A DNA stretch of 64,000 nucleotides from Brachynemurus nebulosus (GCA_035578155.1 JAPWDM010000017.1:7212828-7276827); one strand, 5' to 3'; shown: positions 1-10,542, numbered from the stretch's first letter. The notes: generated by a model not told the origin, from the sequence alone. A program made the numbers and translations.

Positions 1-302
1 CTACGTCAAAATATTTAATTTGCTGTTTTTTTTGGGGAAGGCGCCAACAGCAAAGTTTGCCCCTCCCCGTAATAACTGTAGCTAATAAACAGTCTTATAC
101 AATTTTTATATAAATTATGCGTATAATTACGTGATTTAAAGTGTCGATATTTTACGCTACTGAAATTTCATTCTTTGGTACTAACACACAGCATTCTACT
201 TTTATTAAAGTACTTCACCCTAAAGAAGAGGTTTTACAGTATTTTTTTACAATTTTGGAAATGTCGTAACAACTAAATTGCTGCAAAACTGTATAAAACA
301 AT
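1..302. other. Gene-free AT-rich flank of the P element
   Basis: I see no reading frame, RNA gene or element boundary here. The last eight bases (295-302, AAAACAAT) are the left direct repeat flanking the P-type element. Confidence 0.5.
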
Positions 303-626
303 CAAGGTTTTGTTGATATGGGAGGTTACGGAATTCACTATAGCTAAAGCGCATTCACACAGCATAGGACCGTATTTGATTTATTTTTTCAATTGTACGT
401 ACAGAATTAACAACGGCATTTATACTAAAATTTAAACATATATATTGTTATGCGATAAAAATCAAGTTATAATGGGAAGTTAATATTATTTCCAGTAAAT
501 TTTAACAATTTTATAATTAGTGAAAATATATACAAAATACAAAATATACAAAAAATATATTACAAAAATATGTAATGACAATTTTTACAAAAATTTATGT
601 TCAAAAATAATGACGTAATAGTTATT

Positions 627-754
627 TATGTACCAAGGGTATAAACAGATATTTATGCCCTGAGGGCGACGTCTTACGGACCCGAGAGCCTCTGGCCCGA
701 GGGTTTGTAAGTCGCCCGAGGGTATACACATCTGTTTATGCCTGCGGTACATAC
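627..754. repeat. Hairpin of about 128 bp with GC-rich core
   Basis: Outer arms (627-651 and 731-753) share GTACC and TAAACAGAT in inverted order. Inner arms repeat GGGCGAC and TTAC around a core of CCGAG/CTCGGG motifs. It adjoins the recombinase-fragment element at 759-1341 and resembles the hairpin at 11505-11632 in size and layout. Confidence 0.6.
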
Positions 755-758
755 AAAC

Positions 759-1341
759 TTTTATGTCATACTAGTTCGTTATTGCAATCCAATCTCAATA
801 CAAATCAGTATTTTAAAAAATCCGGTTTGAATTAATAACATTGCCATTTTATCATAGTAGACACTATCGTTGCTAGGTGAATGTTGACAAACGTAAATGT
901 CATAAAATCACAATAATTTTTATATGTGTGAAAATTAGAAGTCAAAATGAACGAAGATTTTGGAATTTCTGATCAAATTATTGAAAAAGCAAAGAAAGCA
1001 ACTGAAAATCTGTTGCCAAAAAAGTCTAAAGAAGCTTACGACATGGAATACGAAAAATTATTAAATTGGATGCAAGAATACTACTTAAAAGATGTTAATG
1101 AAACTGTGTTGCTTGGATACTTCGGCGATCTCGCTAAAACATTTTCTCCGAGTTCCTTGTGGTCCAAATATTCCATGATAAAGAAGACTTTAATAGTAAA
1201 TAACTTAAACAAAAAATTATTTCTCTTTATGCCCGCGCAGACCATAAAGTGAACTTTATGACCGTGCGGGCATAAAGTACGACATTAGATAGTTGGTAAC
1301 TAAGCAATAAAAACACAATAATGAACTAGTATGACATAAAA
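759..1341 (+). mobile_element. Short TIR element carrying a tyrosine-recombinase fragment
   Basis: The ends are a 26-bp inverted repeat (759-784 and 1316-1341) sharing TTTTATGTCATACTAGTTC, with one mismatch. A 101-codon frame lies inside, followed by a near-perfect palindrome at 1226-1279 built on ACTTTATG and GCGGGCATAAAG. The element is inserted within the P element. Confidence 0.6.
947..1252 (+). pseudogene. Tyrosine recombinase core-binding (SAM-like) domain fragment
   Basis: The 101-residue product has the pattern of the N-terminal core-binding domain of insect tyrosine recombinases of Crypton type: a basic K-K-S-K-E-A-Y start to the first helix (about residues 26-32), a middle helix with E-x-V-L-L-x-Y-F (51-59), then P-S-S-L-W-S-K-Y-S-M-I-K (66-77). 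The catalytic domain with its R-H-R-Y residues is absent, since the frame stops after 101 codons. The domain would contact the recombination site as half of a DNA clamp. The ATG at 947 fits the start of the homologous region. Recognition is by motif memory only; a truncated relic or a domesticated DNA-binding peptide are both possible. Confidence 0.55.
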
Positions 1342-1660
1342 AAAATACTTATCATAAAAAAGAATAAAAACAAAATATGTGTTGACACGTAGAAATTCCG
1401 ATTTCGGTCGGAGCGCTGGTTCCGTCGGTGTACCAAGTTGTTTTCTTGTGTGGACTGTAGATGGAAACGATATCGCGAACTTCGTGTTGTTTACTACGAT
1501 GACGATGATAACGATGAAACAACGTAGCTGATTTGGTGAGTTTCCACACCACCTGGCGGTATCACCATGGCGCGCTGATCTCTTTTATTTAAGGTGGTAG
1601 GTTCGGCAAGAGCTCCATGCATCCACCATTCAAAACAGTATCTTTAGTCACAGAATACTG
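1342..1660. other. Gene-free segment with GC-rich patch
   Basis: Bases 1395-1620 are richer in G and C than the surroundings and contain a GAC/GAT-rich run (1498-1518). The short minus-strand frame across them has no recognisable motif. I see no element boundary. Confidence 0.35.
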
Positions 1661-2056
1661 AATTGTAATTTATTTTTAGTTGCTAAAAACTGACATGTAA
1701 TTAATTTTTAGTCGCTAAAAGCTGATTGGTAATTAATTTTTAGTCGCCAAAAGCTGATGGTAATTAATTTTTAGTCACTAAAAGCTGAGTTGTAATTAAT
1801 TTTTAGTCGCTAAAAGCTAATTGGTTATTAATTTTTTGTCGCCAAAAGCTGCTGATAATTAATTTTTAGTCGCTAAAAGCTGACTTGTAATTAACTTTTA
1901 GTCGCTAGAAGCTGAGTGGTAATTAATTTTTAGTCGCCAAAAGCTGACTAACAATTAATTAATAGTCGCTAAAAGCTGACTTGTGATTAATAATTTAGTC
2001 GCTAAAAGCTGACTTATGATTAATAATTTAGTCGCTAAAAGCTGACTAGTAATTAT
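1661..2056. repeat. Minisatellite, about 12 copies of a 32-bp unit
   Basis: The unit contains TAATTTTTAGTCGC(T/C)AAAAGCTGA. Copies vary by substitutions and small indels; the last two share AATAATTTAG, suggesting local duplication. It lies between the transposase end and the left TIR of the P element. A diverged single copy in the same orientation sits near the other end of that element (4640-4668). Confidence 0.85.
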
Positions 2057-2106
2057 GTTGGTCAATAAAAATTTTATTTAATTTGTTAAAGTTGACAACT
2101 TTCTTT

Positions 2107-3604
2107 TTAAATTTTCTTTTTAATTACATCCTCATCACCATTTGGAAATTTTTGCTTAAAAATTTGATATAATTTTTCAGTAATATTTCTTCCTTTAGGT
2201 ACATTATTATTTTTCAAAATTTGGCAAAACAAATTTTCAAAATGTTTAATTTCGCTTTTCCATTTATTAGTGGGAATGACTAGACCACCAAAAGATAGGT
2301 GAGCAACCCAGGATGGTAAACAATAATCGTGTTCAATATTTTCATTTAATGTTAAATCAGGATGTGAATTTTTTAATTTTTTTGCAATCCATCCAGCAAG
2401 ATACTCTAATCCATCCTCGGTTGTGTCTGTTATTTGAACTGGTTCTAAATCAGACACACCTTCTATAGTTATGAGTTCAAAGTCTTCCAAATCTTCTTGA
2501 TTTGCTTCGACCACGAGTTCTTATTTGTGAAAAAAAATTCTCTAAACAATCTTGATTTAACCGATGCGTTAATAAAAATTTAATATTATATTTTTTAAAT
2601 AAATAATTATATAATTCTTTTAAAGAATTTATTGAAATAATAATTGCTTTTTGAAATATTTGTAAATTATTCTTACCAACACATCGAACTGACTTTACTA
2701 ATGCTTCAAATGTTTCTAAAAATGATGATTGCATTTGTAAATTTGTTCCGTATGGTGTTTTTGTAGGTACATTACAGTTCAATGTCCGCGAATTCATTAT
2801 ATCAAACCATGAATTGACTTTATCTATGAATTCGCTAACAAGCAACGCATTTTCACCCAAATTATAATGTTCTATTGCCGTAGCTACAGTGTGAGACATC
2901 AGTTCTGTACCTAATTGAACATTTTGTCGCTCAACACCCTGACATCTGACGTGTTTTAAATTTATTTTCCAAACTGAACTAACTTCAGTTTTTTTATTTA
3001 TTAGTTCCTCAATTGAATTTTTACTTATCACATCACCACCTTCTGTTACAAAGCCTGTGTCCAGAAACCAATTCCTAATTAACTTTAGTAAGTGAGGTGC
3101 ATCCGCAAAGACAAATATTGGCTCCCCAGTAATTGGGTGGTTAAAAAAAACGTTATTCATATTTATATTCAAATCTTTCCATAGTCCCATATTTGAACTG
3201 CCGCAGTTGCTCACGATTGCCACTACTGTGAAGCCGACTTCATAAAGTTGTGATATAATGTTGTTGATTATTTCTTTTGTCATTTTTTTATCAAAATCTG
3301 CGTAAACTGGTTGTTTCCAATTTGAAAATAATGCTCTAACAAAACTTACTTGCATTTGCCTATGTGGTCCGACAATCTGGTCGGTTTTTTGGTTGTATTC
3401 TACAACTTGTCTCACTTTCATTTCGTCAAATGAAAGAACGCAAAGTTTTTCTTTATTACTCTGTTTTTGGCCGCTAATTTTCATAAAATTTAACACACCA
3501 TTAAAAATTCCGGGCTTCAAATTCATTCTCAATCCCCACTTTTGTAATGTTGATAAACCTAAAAAACAATATGCATTAGTACATTTAATAAGTATGCATA
3601 CTTG

Positions 3605-3676
<72 letters not shown>

Positions 3677-4319
3677 TTTAGCTTTTCCTTAACGTAACGG
3701 TAGCCTCGAACACCAAGATACCTCAAAGTAAATGCATTTGTTAGTTTCTGACTAGTCCAAACTACTTTCTTCTTTTTCTCAGTAATTATGTCAATTTGAT
3801 TTTGAGTTAAAAATTTGGATAAAATATTATTGACTCGTTTTTCAACTTCATCATTTATTGTTTTTTCTTTTACTTGCTGACTATGTTTTGCTAGCTGGCG
3901 CTTCAAAGATTTGTTTTCCGCTCTAGTTTTTTAATATGGTTTCTGAGAAGCTCAATCTCGTTAACAATTTTGTTATTACTAACGGACGGTTCATTTATGT
4001 CCAGATTGTGAATATTAGTAGTTGCAGTCCTTGTACAAGATATTTTTGATGGAGCAGATATTGGTATAGCATTTTTATTTAGTAAGTACTTGATTCCTTT
4101 TATTGTCACCATTTCATTAATGTCTTCTTTTTTAAAATGATCAGAACAAACATACCGGGTTTTTGGATTGAAATTTTCATCATTTAAATGTCCTGTAACA
4201 TCCAACCATTCTTGTAATACAAGTGGATTGCGTGGGAAACGGAAATAATGAATCCCTAGATTTTTAGTATGATCATAGTAATTTTTGCAATTGATCATGG
4301 AACAACGAGCACCTGGCAT
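2107..4319 (-). pseudogene. THAP-domain P-element transposase, decayed
   Basis: Reading on the minus strand, ATG at 4319 opens a C2CH THAP zinc finger: C6, C11, W38, C58, H61, then a basic-hydrophobic tail. A short leucine-rich coiled coil follows. The next block (about 3906-3670) is the P-transposase linker ending in R-G-Y-R-Y-V. A (TA)n array then interrupts the gene. Frame 3532-2477 is the RNase H-like domain: L-S-F-D-E-M carries the first acidic residue, and the later motif reads V-S-N-C-G-S-S-N where the family usually has V-S-D, so a second acidic residue looks lost. The frame breaks after Q-I-R-T-R-G. The C-terminal block with E-D-G-L-E-Y-L-A-G-W resumes in another frame (2514-2107), with some usual intervening sequence missing. 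A splice-acceptor-like TTACAG lies just before the start, so a 5' exon is possible. Not functional. Confidence 0.85.
3608..3671. repeat. (TA)n microsatellite
   Basis: About 32 TA units, inserted or expanded within the transposase gene of the P element; it would encode a non-functional Ile-Tyr run. Confidence 0.95.
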
Positions 4320-4872
4320 TTCTGTAAATATAATCATACAATTAATTAAAATTAAAGTTCAGTTAAAAGTTCCATTTAAATTGACTATAAATTTTATTTA
4401 AATTATCCATTAAATACATAAAATTTTGAAAGTTAATGCAAACAAAAAAATTTGCTTAAACAAATAATATTTTTTGTTAATGCAAATATGAAAAAAAGGT
4501 GCAATATATTTAAATACGACTCTGTGCTCATAAATTAGGAACAGTTCTATAGGTTCGAAAAATAAAGAATGAAATACTTACTTTTAAGTAAAAATTTATG
4601 CACTGTATAATTATTAAAATATTTTAAACTATTTGTGACTTGATTTTTAATCACCAAAAGTTCAATAAATTAAAGAAAAACGCGTAAAAACAATTTGTAA
4701 CACTACCAACTGTATTTGACAGATACAAATATTTGTACCAACGCATTCAAAATGTTTAAAATTAAGCGTCTCTGAATGCCCGTTTCCTTGCCCCCCCCCC
4801 TATCCAATTTTTTAACATTGTAAAGATAGGTATTTCTGTAACCTCCCATATCAACAAACCTTGCAAAACAAT

Positions 4873-5166
4873 GAAATAATATTAAATCTGTACTGTCAGA
4901 AACACAGAACATATAGAATATGAGCTTGTGTCTCTATACTAGCGAAACTAGCGCCGCCAAAAATCCCCACTTACATGTTATATACATACTCAGAGTTTGT
5001 GTTTGTATATGTGTATAGTGGGTATTAATATGTGTCATCGCTGCTATATACCTGCTGCAAATATAATATATGTACTGTGGATCTACTGTATATGTATATC
5101 AATCTGATAGCAATGACCCAACAGTCACCAACAATCCATATTAGTCCTGCAGGAGCTTATGCACGA
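4873..5166. other. Gene-free spacer
   Basis: AT-rich sequence between the P element and the hAT-type element; nothing recognisable. Confidence 0.4.
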
Positions 5167-5174
5167 CTGAATTA

Positions 5175-6440
5175 AAGTGGTGAGACGAATATCACGAATA
5201 TATTAGTATTCGTTAAGATATCACTAATATTTACAGATATTAGATATTACTAATATCAGATATTCTAGATATTATAATACTACGATATTACTTTCGAATG
5301 GAATATTATAACGACAAAAAGTATTAGTATGAATATATCAACAATATTATAATATATTAGTATGAATATAGTTACATATTAGTAAAGTAACGAAAACGAT
5401 ATGTATACCTTGTTTATTTTGTTTAGAATATGAACATTATATTTCTTTCTCTGTTTTACACATTTTTACTATTCTGTAAAGCAGAGAAGGAAATATAGTG
5501 TTCATATTCTAAACAAAATAAGCAAGGTATAGGTATATTGTATTCTGTGAACGATATAAAACCTTTATATACAACAAGCACACACCGACATACCCATATA
5601 CCGGCAGTTCTTAGCAAAGGGAGATAACTATACTGAACTAAGGTAAAGTACGAATGAGATAAATGCGAGTAATCCGACATAATATGTATTGTAGGTATTG
5701 TAGTTTGTTAAAAAATAAATACATAACTGTATATAAAATATATGTGTGATGATTTTTGAATCGTTTTTGATTGTTGCCTTTAATTTTCTTAAGTAATTAA
5801 TAAATGAATTAAAGTTACAGGGGAGAAATTAGTTTTGTATCCAGCAATGCAACACCAAAATTTTTTCGTACTTACTGTTATTTCAGTTTTCCCAATATTC
5901 AACATTCTACATAAAATTTGCCATTTTAATACATCAAAAAAAAAATCGTAATAGAACAGCTACTGATTTTATTAGAAAATACCTAGACATTATTGGCTAT
6001 TACATTACACAAAATGTTAAATCCTTTTTCCATATAGGCAAAGAAATTCAAAATTTAATTCTAGGAGTTGTTACTAGAGATCTTTGGTTAAAAAATTTTT
6101 TAACCAAAAGATTTGTATTTGTTGAATTAAAAAAAAAAAATTATTTGTTGAAAATACGTTATAATAAATATTATGTACATATATGTATGATATTAAGTAC
6201 ATTTTATATTCATAACGAATACAACAAATACGTATCTACAATACGTATTAGAATATGTGGTATTAGTTGAGGAATACATATCATACATATCTACCATTTC
6301 TAAAATATTAGGTATTAGTCGTATTAGTATAGAATACAAATATTAGTAATATTTGATATCGCTTAAGATATTATAATACCGTCAAACCAATATATTCATA
6401 TTAGGTAATATTTATAAATATTCATATTAATCCATCACTA
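5175..6440. mobile_element. hAT-type non-autonomous element, 1266 bp
   Basis: Flanked by a perfect 8-bp duplication CTGAATTA (5167-5174 and 6441-6448). The ends are imperfect inverted repeats, AGTGGTGAGACGAATAT on the left and, in reverse complement, AGTGATGG followed by TAATATGAATAT on the right; AGTGATGG-type ends and 8-bp TSDs are typical of hAT. Both subterminal regions (5190-5390 and 6180-6430) are filled with degenerate ATATTAGTAT motifs. There is no transposase frame. Confidence 0.75.
5405..5529. repeat. Long hairpin, about 54-bp arms
   Basis: Arms 5405-5458 and 5475-5529 are near-perfect inverted copies sharing TTTAGAATATGAACA, with a 16-base loop. It lies inside the hAT-type element and may be a small nested foldback. 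Confidence 0.8.
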
Positions 6441-6448
6441 CTGAATTA

Positions 6449-6785
6449 CCCAAGCTGTAACAGACCAATAAACAACTCCAAACAAGCCACATAATTTTAT
6501 TTTTACTTTGCTTCTATATTATTATGTTCTGTGGTCAGAAAGTATCTGTTATGGTTATACGTTAGTTTTGCAAACTTCCATAAGAGAATTTAATCGTTGT
6601 AAATTAATTTCGTTAATTTTTACTACTGACTGATTTCCCATTAAAAAAAGCTGCTGTTAGAAAAGACTGATTATATAGCTGTTTTATAATGTCCAATCAA
6701 TCAGCAGAAAATATTAAAGAAACCAGTAAATGTTATAATTATGACATTCTAAACTGTCAAATAATTTAAATAAAAATAGTATATA
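6449..6785. other. Gene-free spacer
   Basis: AT-rich sequence between two hAT-type elements; nothing recognisable. Confidence 0.4.
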
Positions 6786-6793
6786 GCGTGACT

Positions 6794-7328
6794 TAGGGAT
6801 GATCGATATTAGAAAAACATCGATGTTAACATCGATTCAAGAGTATCGATATGCGATATTTATCGAAAAAGAGACATCGATGTTTATGTAGCAAAATAAA
6901 CAACCATTATAATCTATTATTTTATTTATTAAAAATTGCCAGTATTTATGAGGTACACTTTGCAAAAAAATCACTGTTGAAAGTTTCCCTTTTAATCTGT
7001 TCCTTTGTTGATACAAATGTTGCCCAGCTTTTGAAAAAAGTCTCTCTGAAGCTACTGAAGTTGTGAAACACAAATATTTAATGGCAATTTTTTTCAAGTT
7101 TGGATAAGTGGATCCTAGAACTTGCCATAAAAGTAATGGATCTAGTTTTAAATCAGCTACTCACTTTTTAAATACTGGATAGCTTAGAGTAATATCGATG
7201 TTTCGATATTATTCTCGTAACATCGATGTGTCGATGTTATCGAGGACATAACATTGATGTTTTTATATCGATGTTTTCCCCCTAAACATCGATGTTTTTC
7301 TACCATCGATGAATATCGATCATCCCTA
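6794..7328 (-). mobile_element. hAT-derived element with CATCGATG repeats, copy 1 (535 bp)
   Basis: Perfect 8-bp duplication GCGTGACT (6786-6793 and 7329-7336). The ends are TAGGGATGATCGATATT and its inverted counterpart. Subterminal zones carry many CATCGATG palindromes. The centre keeps a piece of hAT transposase. A second copy in opposite orientation lies at 51485-52062. Confidence 0.85.
6901..7097 (-). pseudogene. hAT transposase C-terminal dimerisation fragment
   Basis: The minus-strand frame from 7097 reads T-S-V-A-S-E-R-L-F-S-K-A-G, then R-N-R-L-K-G and a Phe-Leu pair, which is the conserved hAT C-terminal dimerisation signature. Only about 65 codons remain and the catalytic core is gone, so it is an internal-deletion derivative. 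Confidence 0.8.
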
Positions 7329-7336
7329 GCGTGACT

Positions 7337-7726
7337 GAGGTTGTAAGTTCCATATTACACATGAGTGAAAACGTTACGCAAGTATGTAATATGCTTTACA
7401 ACTGAGTTACGTACTACATTTACGAATCTACGACTAAGATGAAATTCACAATAAATAATATAAGACGAATATAATACATTATAAAGTTATGTAAAAGTTG
7501 AAATTTAATAGAATCAAATGTAAATAGTCACTGGCTAGGTAAAATTTTTGTACAGATTTTAATATGATACACAGTATAAAAATTAATAAAAGAGTAGTGT
7601 GCTTTGTCTCCTTGAGCATAGGTGCGTGTAAAGTTCAATTTTCTGTACAGGTGTATGTGAAACATAGCTTACCTAGCTAGTGTTATGTCCAATAAATAAG
7701 GAATATTACGGTATAAGTAAGATTAA
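7337..7726. other. Gene-free spacer
   Basis: No frame or repeat that I can recognise. Confidence 0.4.
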
Positions 7727-8048
7727 CTAAACGTAGTCTGACGTCATTAAGCAAATGCAACAAATTAATCAAAGACGCATCAATATTTTCTGTCTTTTCC
7801 TTTTTGTTATTTTTATATTAGAGTAACTATACCCTATTTCAAATACAATTAATCATGAGTCATCGTTAAAATATTAAATAATTCTTATATTCGAAACAAA
7901 TCAATCTTCTATTCTTTTCTAAAAACAAACTGAAATTTAAAATTTACGTAAATGCAATAATGAAAGAGATAAAACCAAGAAAACGGAAATTATTTAAATT
8001 CATAAGTGATGAAGCATGGTTAAATTTAAGTGAAATGGACCATATTTA

Positions 8049-9805
8049 TCCTTACTAATATTACAAATGCGAAAGTAAGTTTGTTTGTTTGTTTCTTTGT
8101 TTGTTTGTTTGTTTGACTGGCTTTCACGCCTCAACAGCTTAACCAATCAACTTGAAACTGCACAGACGTTGCTTGCGGGCCAGAGACGGTTATAGTGTAA
8201 TGAACACCCTGTAATTCTTTAATCGGTACATTTGCAGATGTGTAATTAATTTAAGACGCAAAAACCGAAACCATGCCGAAACCGTTTCTTGGAAACAAAA
8301 TGTCTTTAAAACAAGAAATGAAATACAAAATCAATAACGGAAATGTTAGTCTGGATTACTCGCTGATTGAAACCGTAAATTAAGTTTATATTAACCGTGT
8401 ACTCATTTAAGTATGGTAATGATTTGTATTAATTCGACGAACGAAATTACCTTGAATTAATTGTCTTAAGTGTTAAAAAAAATGTCACCTAAACGTGCCA
8501 AAGGCACAAAATAAGTTTAGTGTTATTGATTAAAAAAAAGACAGTTTAGTTCCATCCGCCCCAGAGCAAAGTTCAAAGTCTTGGTCTGTCCGTATTATTG
8601 CATAACAATTAATTACTATTCAAAAGGGGTGCATTGTTAAAGTTGAAAAATATATAACTTAGTGTTGAGTAGTAAATTTTCTGTAATTTGTGTAAATCAG
8701 AGTGCCAGTTCTCCAACATTCAAAAGGAAAGACGTTCTGCAGTTGTCGAATTCTACGAATGTAAGTAAAAATTTCAGTTATTTATAATTGTTTGTCTTTT
8801 CATTTTTTATTTACTTTTTATGTTTATAAAAGTTCGATTATTTTGAAATAACTTTATGATTTGTTCTGTTTGTATTTAAAAGAAAGCAATACTAATTCCG
8901 AGATTTTATGTGAGATGTTTCAATTATTATTAAGGTACCACAAGTTTTGTTAAGCAAAGTGTAAAATTGTTTTAAACTAATTCATTACTGAATAAACTAA
9001 ATTTTGTTTTAAGTTAAACACTTCAGTTTATTTTAGGTAAACCCCTTTTCAACCAAACTCATCCCCAGTGAAAATTTAAATATATTACAATAGGCTACTT
9101 TTTATTTCGGGAAAATATTTCATTCCCGAGGGAATATGCATTAAATTACAATAGCTACTATTAAAAAACGGATGAATGATTTCAAACTTTGTATACAATA
9201 CTTTGTATAACAGAAGGGATGAGAAAGGACACAAACTACTTTATACCCCGGGAAATTTCCCGTGGGAAATTTCATTCCTGTGGAAAATATATTTTAAATG
9301 AAACAAAAAATGATGATAGACAAATATGACGATATACAGCGATAAACATAGGTTATTTTTTATCCCGATAAAATATCTCATTCCCGAGGGAAAATTAATT
9401 TAAAACGAAACAATGAAATAACAACTGACTATTAAAAAAAAGCATGATTGATTTCAAACTTTGCATATTGTTTACAGAGACGATGAGAAAGGACACAGAC
9501 TACTTTCTATCCCGGGAAAGTATCTAACTCCCGTGGAAAGTCTTATTCCCGTGGGAAAATATATATTTAAAACAGTATAAAAAAGAATCACTGATTTCAT
9601 TTGAACTTGGCATGCTGTTAAATGAATGTTATAGTCTATTTTTTGCCCGGGAAAAATATTGTATTTCTGTGGGAAAATTCCAAAGAAAAAAGTAATAATA
9701 CCTACTCGACGCGTAATAGCGACGTGATGAAAGTACACTTTATATGTTTTAACTAGATGCCATAATTTCAAAAGCCACGCGAGCGAAGCCGCGGGTAACA
9801 GCTAG
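8049..9805 (+). mobile_element. Non-autonomous Helitron, 1757 bp
   Basis: It starts TCCTTACTAATATTACAAAT after A8048 and ends in CTAG before T9806, as expected for Helitron insertion between A and T. The 3' end carries the GC-rich hairpin region ACGCGAGCGAAGCCGCGGGT about ten bases before CTAG. A (TTTG)n run lies at about 8080-8115. No Rep/helicase frame is present. The 3' half holds degenerate repeats with TCCCGGGAAA and ATTCCCGAGGGAAA. Confidence 0.9.
9090..9700. repeat. Degenerate internal repeats of the Helitron (CCCGGGAAA motif)
   Basis: Five spaced copies (about 9098, 9235, 9350, 9497 and 9633) of a segment with CTATTTTTTATCCCGGGAAA-like then CCCGTGGGAAAAT-like motifs, roughly 115-145 bp apart. 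Confidence 0.65.
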
Positions 9806-10072
9806 TAGTAATATAAAATTGTATTGTTTGTTGAATTGTTAACGACGTCAGACCAACTTTAGATAATTTCACCTCTAATCGAAGGTAAAATTAATTAATA
9901 ACGAATTTTTTGTTTTCATGATAAAAGAAAAACCAGAGAGTTCATCCCATGAACCCAACTTTTACCATATCTTACGTTTGCGCATCCACCTCAGGTATTA
10001 TTATCCTGATTATAATAAACTGTATATACGCTATCATCAAAAAAAAAATAATCGACTAGTTCCGAAATTATG

Positions 10073-10147
10073 CTACTTGGTGGGATTTTCGGACACACTG
10101 TCCTTAATTTGATCTTCTATCCATCTTGTCGTGAGCTGCAGTTCAGT
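10073..10147 (-). CDS. Possible 3'-terminal coding exon, 24 codons
   Basis: On the minus strand a good acceptor (T-rich tract then TTTTACAG) precedes 75 nt open in the phase that starts at the first base. The 24 codons begin T-E-L-Q-L-T-T-R-W-I-E-D and end at TAG (10075-10073). The composition is less AT-biased than its surroundings, and the acidic/amphipathic peptide does not look like a transposon protein I know. No upstream exon or donor could be tied to it and no AATAAA follows closely. I do not recognise the product. It could be the last exon of a host gene whose other exons lie at higher coordinates or outside the window, or chance. Confidence 0.25.
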   Translation of the reverse strand, partial: TELQLTTRWIEDQIKDSVSENPTK

Positions 10148-10357
10148 CTGTAAAATAAAAAAATATAGGTAATCATTAATTACAACTTTTTAACAAAAGT
10201 TTAATTAGTAAAAACACTTTTCAGGAATGGTTAGTGGTATAATTATATTGAATTAAAGACGGGGGAAACTTTTGAATTTCGTTGCTTACCTACAAAAGTA
10301 TCCTAACTTTTAAAAAAAAGTTTAAAAAAATGGGATTTTTAGAGTTTTTAAAGATTA
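10148..10357. other. Gene-free spacer
   Basis: Nothing recognisable apart from the polypyrimidine tract of the putative acceptor (complement of about 10148-10175). Confidence 0.3.
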
Positions 10358-10365
10358 CTTGTTTT

Positions 10366-10534
10366 TAGTGTTCGACCGAAACAGGATTTGCAACCGAAAC
10401 CGAAACTTCAGCCTCGGTTTCAGTTTCGGCCGAAATCGAAACCGAAACTTATTTAGACATGTTAAAATTTCAATTGTATGCTGAAATCTAGTGTTTTTGG
10501 CCGAAACCAAAACCGAAGGTTCGGTCGGCCACTA
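10366..10534. mobile_element. hAT-type MITE, 169 bp
   Basis: TIRs TAGTGTTCGACCGAA and TAGTGGCCGACCGAA (right end, inverted) with flanking CTTGTTTT (10358-10365) and CTTTTTTT (10535-10542), a 7/8 match. The interior is made of CGAAACCGAAAC repeats in both orientations. Confidence 0.7.
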
Positions 10535-10542
10535 CTTTTTTT

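Larger units (their letters stand above)
303..4864 (-). mobile_element. P-superfamily DNA transposon, about 4.6 kb, with nested insertion
   Basis: Terminal inverted repeats of about 27 bp start CAAGG at 303-329 and are matched in reverse complement at 4838-4863; both contain TTGATATGGGAGGTTAC and differ mainly by one T. An 8-bp direct repeat AAAACAAT lies outside both ends (295-302 and 4865-4872, one extra base on the right). P elements make 8-bp duplications and have TIRs of about this size, and the interior encodes a THAP/RNase H-like P transposase on the minus strand. The interior also holds a 0.6 kb element (759-1341), a 32-bp minisatellite (1661-2056) and a (TA)n array (3608-3671). The transposase is broken, so the copy is not autonomous. 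Confidence 0.8.
7727..9862. mobile_element. TIR element split by a Helitron
   Basis: Inverted repeats of about 28 bp at 7727-7754 and 9835-9862 share CTAAA, GTCTGACGTC and a following TTAA. Subtracting the Helitron (8049-9805) leaves about 380 bp, the size of a MITE. The target duplication is not clear, so the superfamily is open. Confidence 0.5.

Noticed and set aside
1352..1552. 66-codon minus frame
   Set aside because: No domain, no start context, low-complexity His/Arg run from a GAC/GAT repeat.
1661..2056. CRISPR-like regular repeat
   Set aside because: Units are directly adjacent with no unique spacers, in a eukaryotic P element; it is a minisatellite.
4703..4912. 69-codon minus frame over the right end of the P element
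   Set aside because: Covers the TIR and a poly-C run; explained by the element's terminus.
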